Source of the DNA: CAXXIC01 sp049315325
GTDB lineage: Bacteria; Bacteroidota; Bacteroidia; Bacteroidales; UBA7332
DNA length: 64,000 nucleotides
Assembly (NCBI GenBank): GCA_049315325.1
Contig: JBMOKJ010000001.1
Location: 558,001 to 622,000 of the forward strand
Direction: 5' to 3'
Part shown: positions 61,691-64,000 of the stretch, piece by piece
Numbering within the stretch: the stretch's first letter is position 1
Layout: each line of letters opens with the position of its first letter
Position numbers and translations under genes: made by a program
Notes under the pieces: generated by a model
What the model was told of the DNA's origin: nothing
Database searches by the model: none
Seen by the model: the letters and a program-made list of their open reading frames with translations, nothing else

Positions 61691-62031
61691 ATGAAATTTA
61701 AATTACGAATTGTACCATTATTCTATGTTGTTTTAGTAGCAACCAATCTATTGGCTGCTCATCATTATTATTTTGATGCAAGCTTTGGTGGCAAAAAAAT
61801 ATAGGCACATTATCTCAGCCTTTCAGAAGTCTCGATTTATTGAGTGAGATATAACTTAAATCAGGCGATTCGGTTCTGCTAGCTGTTGGCACAAAATTTC
61901 GAGGTACAATCGTAGTACGTAATGTTGTGGGCACAAAATTGAAACCCATCATTCTATCAAGTTATAAATTGATGGATAAATCGGACAAACAGAATTATGC
62001 AACTATAAAAGCTGCTGGCTATTATTTTTAG
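61691..62031 (+). pseudogene. Decayed secreted beta-helix protein gene
   Basis: It opens with a signal peptide (MKFKLRIVPLFYVVLVATNL) and YYFDASFGG, the usual start of exported beta-helix enzymes. A frameshift after the A-run near 61795 and an in-frame TAA near 61853 follow; the protein then continues recognisably (IGTLSQPFRSLDLLSEI, LKSGDSVLLAVGTKFRGTIV) up to AAGYYF and a stop. The rest of the helix is missing, so only an N-terminal remnant is left. It is the second beta-helix gene of the locus to be lost, after the chimera at 47315. Confidence 0.8.
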
Positions 62032-62060
62032 TAAAGTTAGATTAAAGTGTGTTTTTTGTA

Positions 62061-62090
62061 AGTCACTTTAGATGTGAATTTGAGGTGACT
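62061..62090. terminator. Hairpin after the decayed beta-helix gene
   Basis: An imperfect stem (agtcacttta with tttgaggtgact) around gatgtgaa, followed by TTTT. It is a diverged relative of the hairpin at 63096-63129. Confidence 0.55.
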
Positions 62091-62143
62091 TTTGAAAAAA
62101 AATTATAATCAGTGTTAATTCATTAAAGATAATTGTCATTTAA

Positions 62144-63052
62144 ATGAAACCAAAATTATTTATACTTGCAGCTGGAATGGACAGTAGATATAGAGGCTTA
62201 AGACAACTTGATGGCTTGGGTCCCAATGGCGAAACCATTATGGATTAATCTATATACGATGCGATTAGGGCGGGGTTTGGTAAAGTAGTCTTTGTTATAC
62301 GTGAAAGTTTTTCAGAAGATTTTAAAACAAATAGCCTTAAATAAATACAAAGGCATTATTGAAGCCGAGCTAGTTTGCCAAGATATTACCAAAGTCCCAG
62401 TAGGAACGACACACAATATAAGTTGAGAAAAGCCGTGGGGAACCTACCATGCCGTTTTGATGGGTAAAGATGTCATCAAAGAGCCATTTGCTGTTTTCAA
62501 TGCAGATGACTTTTATGGTCAAGAGTCTTTTGTCGTGTTAGCTGATTTTCCTAAAAATGTAACAAATAGTAGCAATGATTATTGTATGGTGGGCAACCAC
62601 ATAGGCATTACGTTGTCTGAAAGTGGTGCAGTTAGTCGGGTGGTATGTAGTGTTGAAAAACAAGATTATTTGGAGCAAATGGTCGATCGAACGCATATCG
62701 AAGAGAAATCAGACACTATTTGTTACACAGATGAAGCTGGCATAGACCATCCTTTGGATTTTAACACGCTAGTTTCTATGAATATGTGGGGTTTTGCACC
62801 AGACTATTTTGACTATTCGAAAGATTTATTTAAGTTGTTTATTCAAGAGCATGGAGCCGAGTTAAAATCTGAATTTTACATTCCATTAGCAGTAAACACG
62901 CTTATGGAGAACGGAAAAATAAAATGCAAAATGCTTGACACTCGGTCCAAATGGTTTGGTGTAACTTATTCAGAAGATAGATTAGGTACTGTGGCAGCAA
63001 TTAAAGCTCTAATAGATGAGGGCAAATATCCTGAATGTTTATTTAGGAATTA
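62144..63052 (+). pseudogene. Decayed sugar nucleotidyltransferase gene
   Basis: The first 34 codons (MKPKLFILAAGMDSRYRGLR, QLDGLGPNGETIMD) are the start of a nucleotidyltransferase of the GlmU/RfbA-like group. A TAA at codon 35 interrupts SIYDAIRAGFGKVVFVIR, with further frameshifts and stops to about 62450. The frame then stays open for 198 codons (MMGKDVIKEPFAVFNADDFY to FRN), keeping the DADD-like NADDFYG site and ECL end. A full version would be about 300 residues and would activate a sugar phosphate or phosphonate. The open C-terminal part should not be annotated as a gene. Confidence 0.85.
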
Positions 63053-63095
63053 AAGAGACTTTTATTTGGTAAGTAAAAGTAGTGTTTTTTTGGTA

Positions 63096-63129
63096 AGCCA
63101 TCTCAGATGTGAATCTGAGATGGCTTTTA
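63096..63129. terminator. Bidirectional terminator at the right edge of the locus
   Basis: A perfect 12-bp stem (agccatctcaga with tctgagatggct) and 6-base loop, T-rich both ways. It serves the decayed plus-strand gene and the minus-strand regulator. Confidence 0.85.
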
Positions 63130-63170
63130 TTATGTTCATAATTAGGTGAAAGAGATAGAGGGTTTTTTGT

Positions 63171-64000
63171 TTAACCATTTGATTTTTTCGTGAACTCACG
63201 TGGTGAAACACCAAATTCTGCTTTGAAGCAAGTGCTGAAGTATTTTGGGTCGTTGAAGCCTACAGCGAAAGCAATTTCTGAGATGTTTCCAGTATCATTC
63301 TGCAACATAATACAGGCATGCTTTAGTCGTATATTCCGAACAAACTCACTAGGAGATAAACCTGTTAATGATTTTATTTTTCTGTACATCGTTGATTTTG
63401 ATGTATTTAAGTTCGAAATTAGTTGCTCGTGTGTAAAATCATAGTTATCCAAATTGTCTTCTATCATCTGAATGATAGTTTCAAGAAATTTTTGATCTAA
63501 AGTGCCAGCTTCTAGTTCTTTGGGATGGATTTGCAGACTTGATTTATATTTGTGACTTCTGGCTTGACGATTTAATATTAAACTATTTATACGCGCAATC
63601 AATACCTCAACTTCAAACGGCTTAGAGATATAGGCATCTGCTCCTGCATTGTAACTTTCTATTCTGTCTGCTATCTGATTTTTTGCGGTCAGCAAAAGCA
63701 CTGGAATATGCGAATAATCAAGGTCTTCTTTTATAACTTTACAAAGTGTAATGCCATCCATTTCAGGCATCATAATGTCGCTCACAACCAAATCTATCTC
63801 TTTATCCTTTAAAATAGACAATGCTTCTATTCCATTGCCAGCAGTTATTACTTTGTACAATCGAGATAGCGTATTTGCAATAATCATGATTAGATCTGGG
63901 TTGTCTTCGACCACCAAAATTACGAGATCATCATTTTTTACCAATTTTGTTGGATTTTCATCAATTATAGTGTTGTCTATCTCAAGATTGTCATCCAAAT
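63171..64000 (-). CDS. Hybrid two-component system regulator, C-terminal part (REC plus AraC-type HTH), partial
   Basis: The visible 275 residues are the end of a longer protein; the frame is still open at the window edge. A receiver domain covers about 26-140, with EDNPDLIMIIANTL and the phospho-acceptor Asp74 in VVSDIMMPEMDG, then LLLTAKNQIADRIESYNAGA and the conserved Lys in ISKPFE. An AraC-family DNA-binding domain follows (about 170-270), with STMYRKIKSLTGLSPSEFVR and IAFAVGFNDPKYFSTCFKAE. This is the output half of bacteroidetal hybrid two-component systems, which sense glycan fragments in the periplasm and switch on degradation genes. It is the likely regulator of the adjacent enzyme operons; sensor domain and kinase lie outside the window. 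Confidence 0.92.
   Translation of the reverse strand, partial: LDDNLEIDNTIIDENPTKLVKNDDLVILVVEDNPDLIMIIANTLSRLYKVITAGNGIEALSILKDKEIDLVVSDIMMPEMDGITLCKVIKEDLDYSHIPVLLLTAKNQIADRIESYNAGADAYISKPFEVEVLIARINSLILNRQARSHKYKSSLQIHPKELEAGTLDQKFLETIIQMIEDNLDNYDFTHEQLISNLNTSKSTMYRKIKSLTGLSPSEFVRNIRLKHACIMLQNDTGNISEIAFAVGFNDPKYFSTCFKAEFGVSPREFTKKSNG

Noticed and set aside
62457..63053. 198-codon frame as an intact hypothetical gene
   Set aside because: It is the continuation of a nucleotidyltransferase whose beginning is broken by stops and frameshifts at 62144-62450.

Overview
The window looks like a chromosomal piece of a Bacteroidota genome, most likely order Bacteroidales. The evidence is moderate to low GC, near absence of Shine-Dalgarno signals, several TAnnTTTG-type -7 promoter boxes, a type II glutamine synthetase, a SUF iron-sulfur operon, a hybrid two-component regulator ending in REC plus AraC-type HTH, a type IX secretion C-terminal sorting domain, and glycan-degradation gene clusters. 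Genus cannot be read from the sequence.

Region 1 (1-15991) is a surface-polysaccharide locus. It holds a 5'-truncated asparagine synthase-type amidotransferase, glmS, a minus-strand cassette (polysaccharide deacetylase, amino-acid-type adenylation enzyme, acyl carrier protein, putative acyltransferase), a plus-strand trio (GT2, flippase, GT2) and a minus-strand set (SseB-like protein, argE, two FemAB/GNAT-like proteins, GT4). The deacetylase/ligase/carrier/acyltransferase cassette is the best candidate for an unfamiliar system: it has the parts needed to free an amino group on a sugar and re-acylate it with an activated amino acid.

Region 2 (16021-29949) is housekeeping. It contains the suf operon sufB-[four-helix-bundle ORF]-sufC-sufD-sufS, a CvpA-like protein, a HAD protein, a class I glutamine amidotransferase, a PLP aminotransferase, type II glutamine synthetase and topoisomerase IV subunit A. 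Region 3 (29950-43308) is mixed: a beta-barrel-like protein with an S41 lipoprotein peptidase, small membrane proteins, an SDR, an ECF sigma factor operon, a DEAD-box helicase, an SGNH hydrolase, a metallophosphoesterase, an MBL-fold hydrolase and a cyclophilin. It also carries several families of intergenic palindromic repeats.

Region 4 (43466-64000) is a carbohydrate-degradation locus without visible SusC/SusD genes. The plus strand has a GH2, a GH29, a scarred duplicated segment, a T9SS-type SGNH hydrolase and a GH141-like beta-helix protein with a PDZ domain. The minus-strand operon has GH116, an RbsD/FucU-like lipoprotein, GH29, GH106-like and an SGNH esterase. It ends with two decayed genes (beta-helix, sugar nucleotidyltransferase) and the 3' end of a hybrid two-component regulator. 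The enzyme set (fucosidases, rhamnosidase-like, galactosidase-like, GH116, esterases) suggests a fucose- and rhamnose-containing, esterified plant-type glycan; this is inference. A 649-bp direct repeat and a chimeric beta-helix/GH43-like remnant show the locus has been rearranged by recombination.
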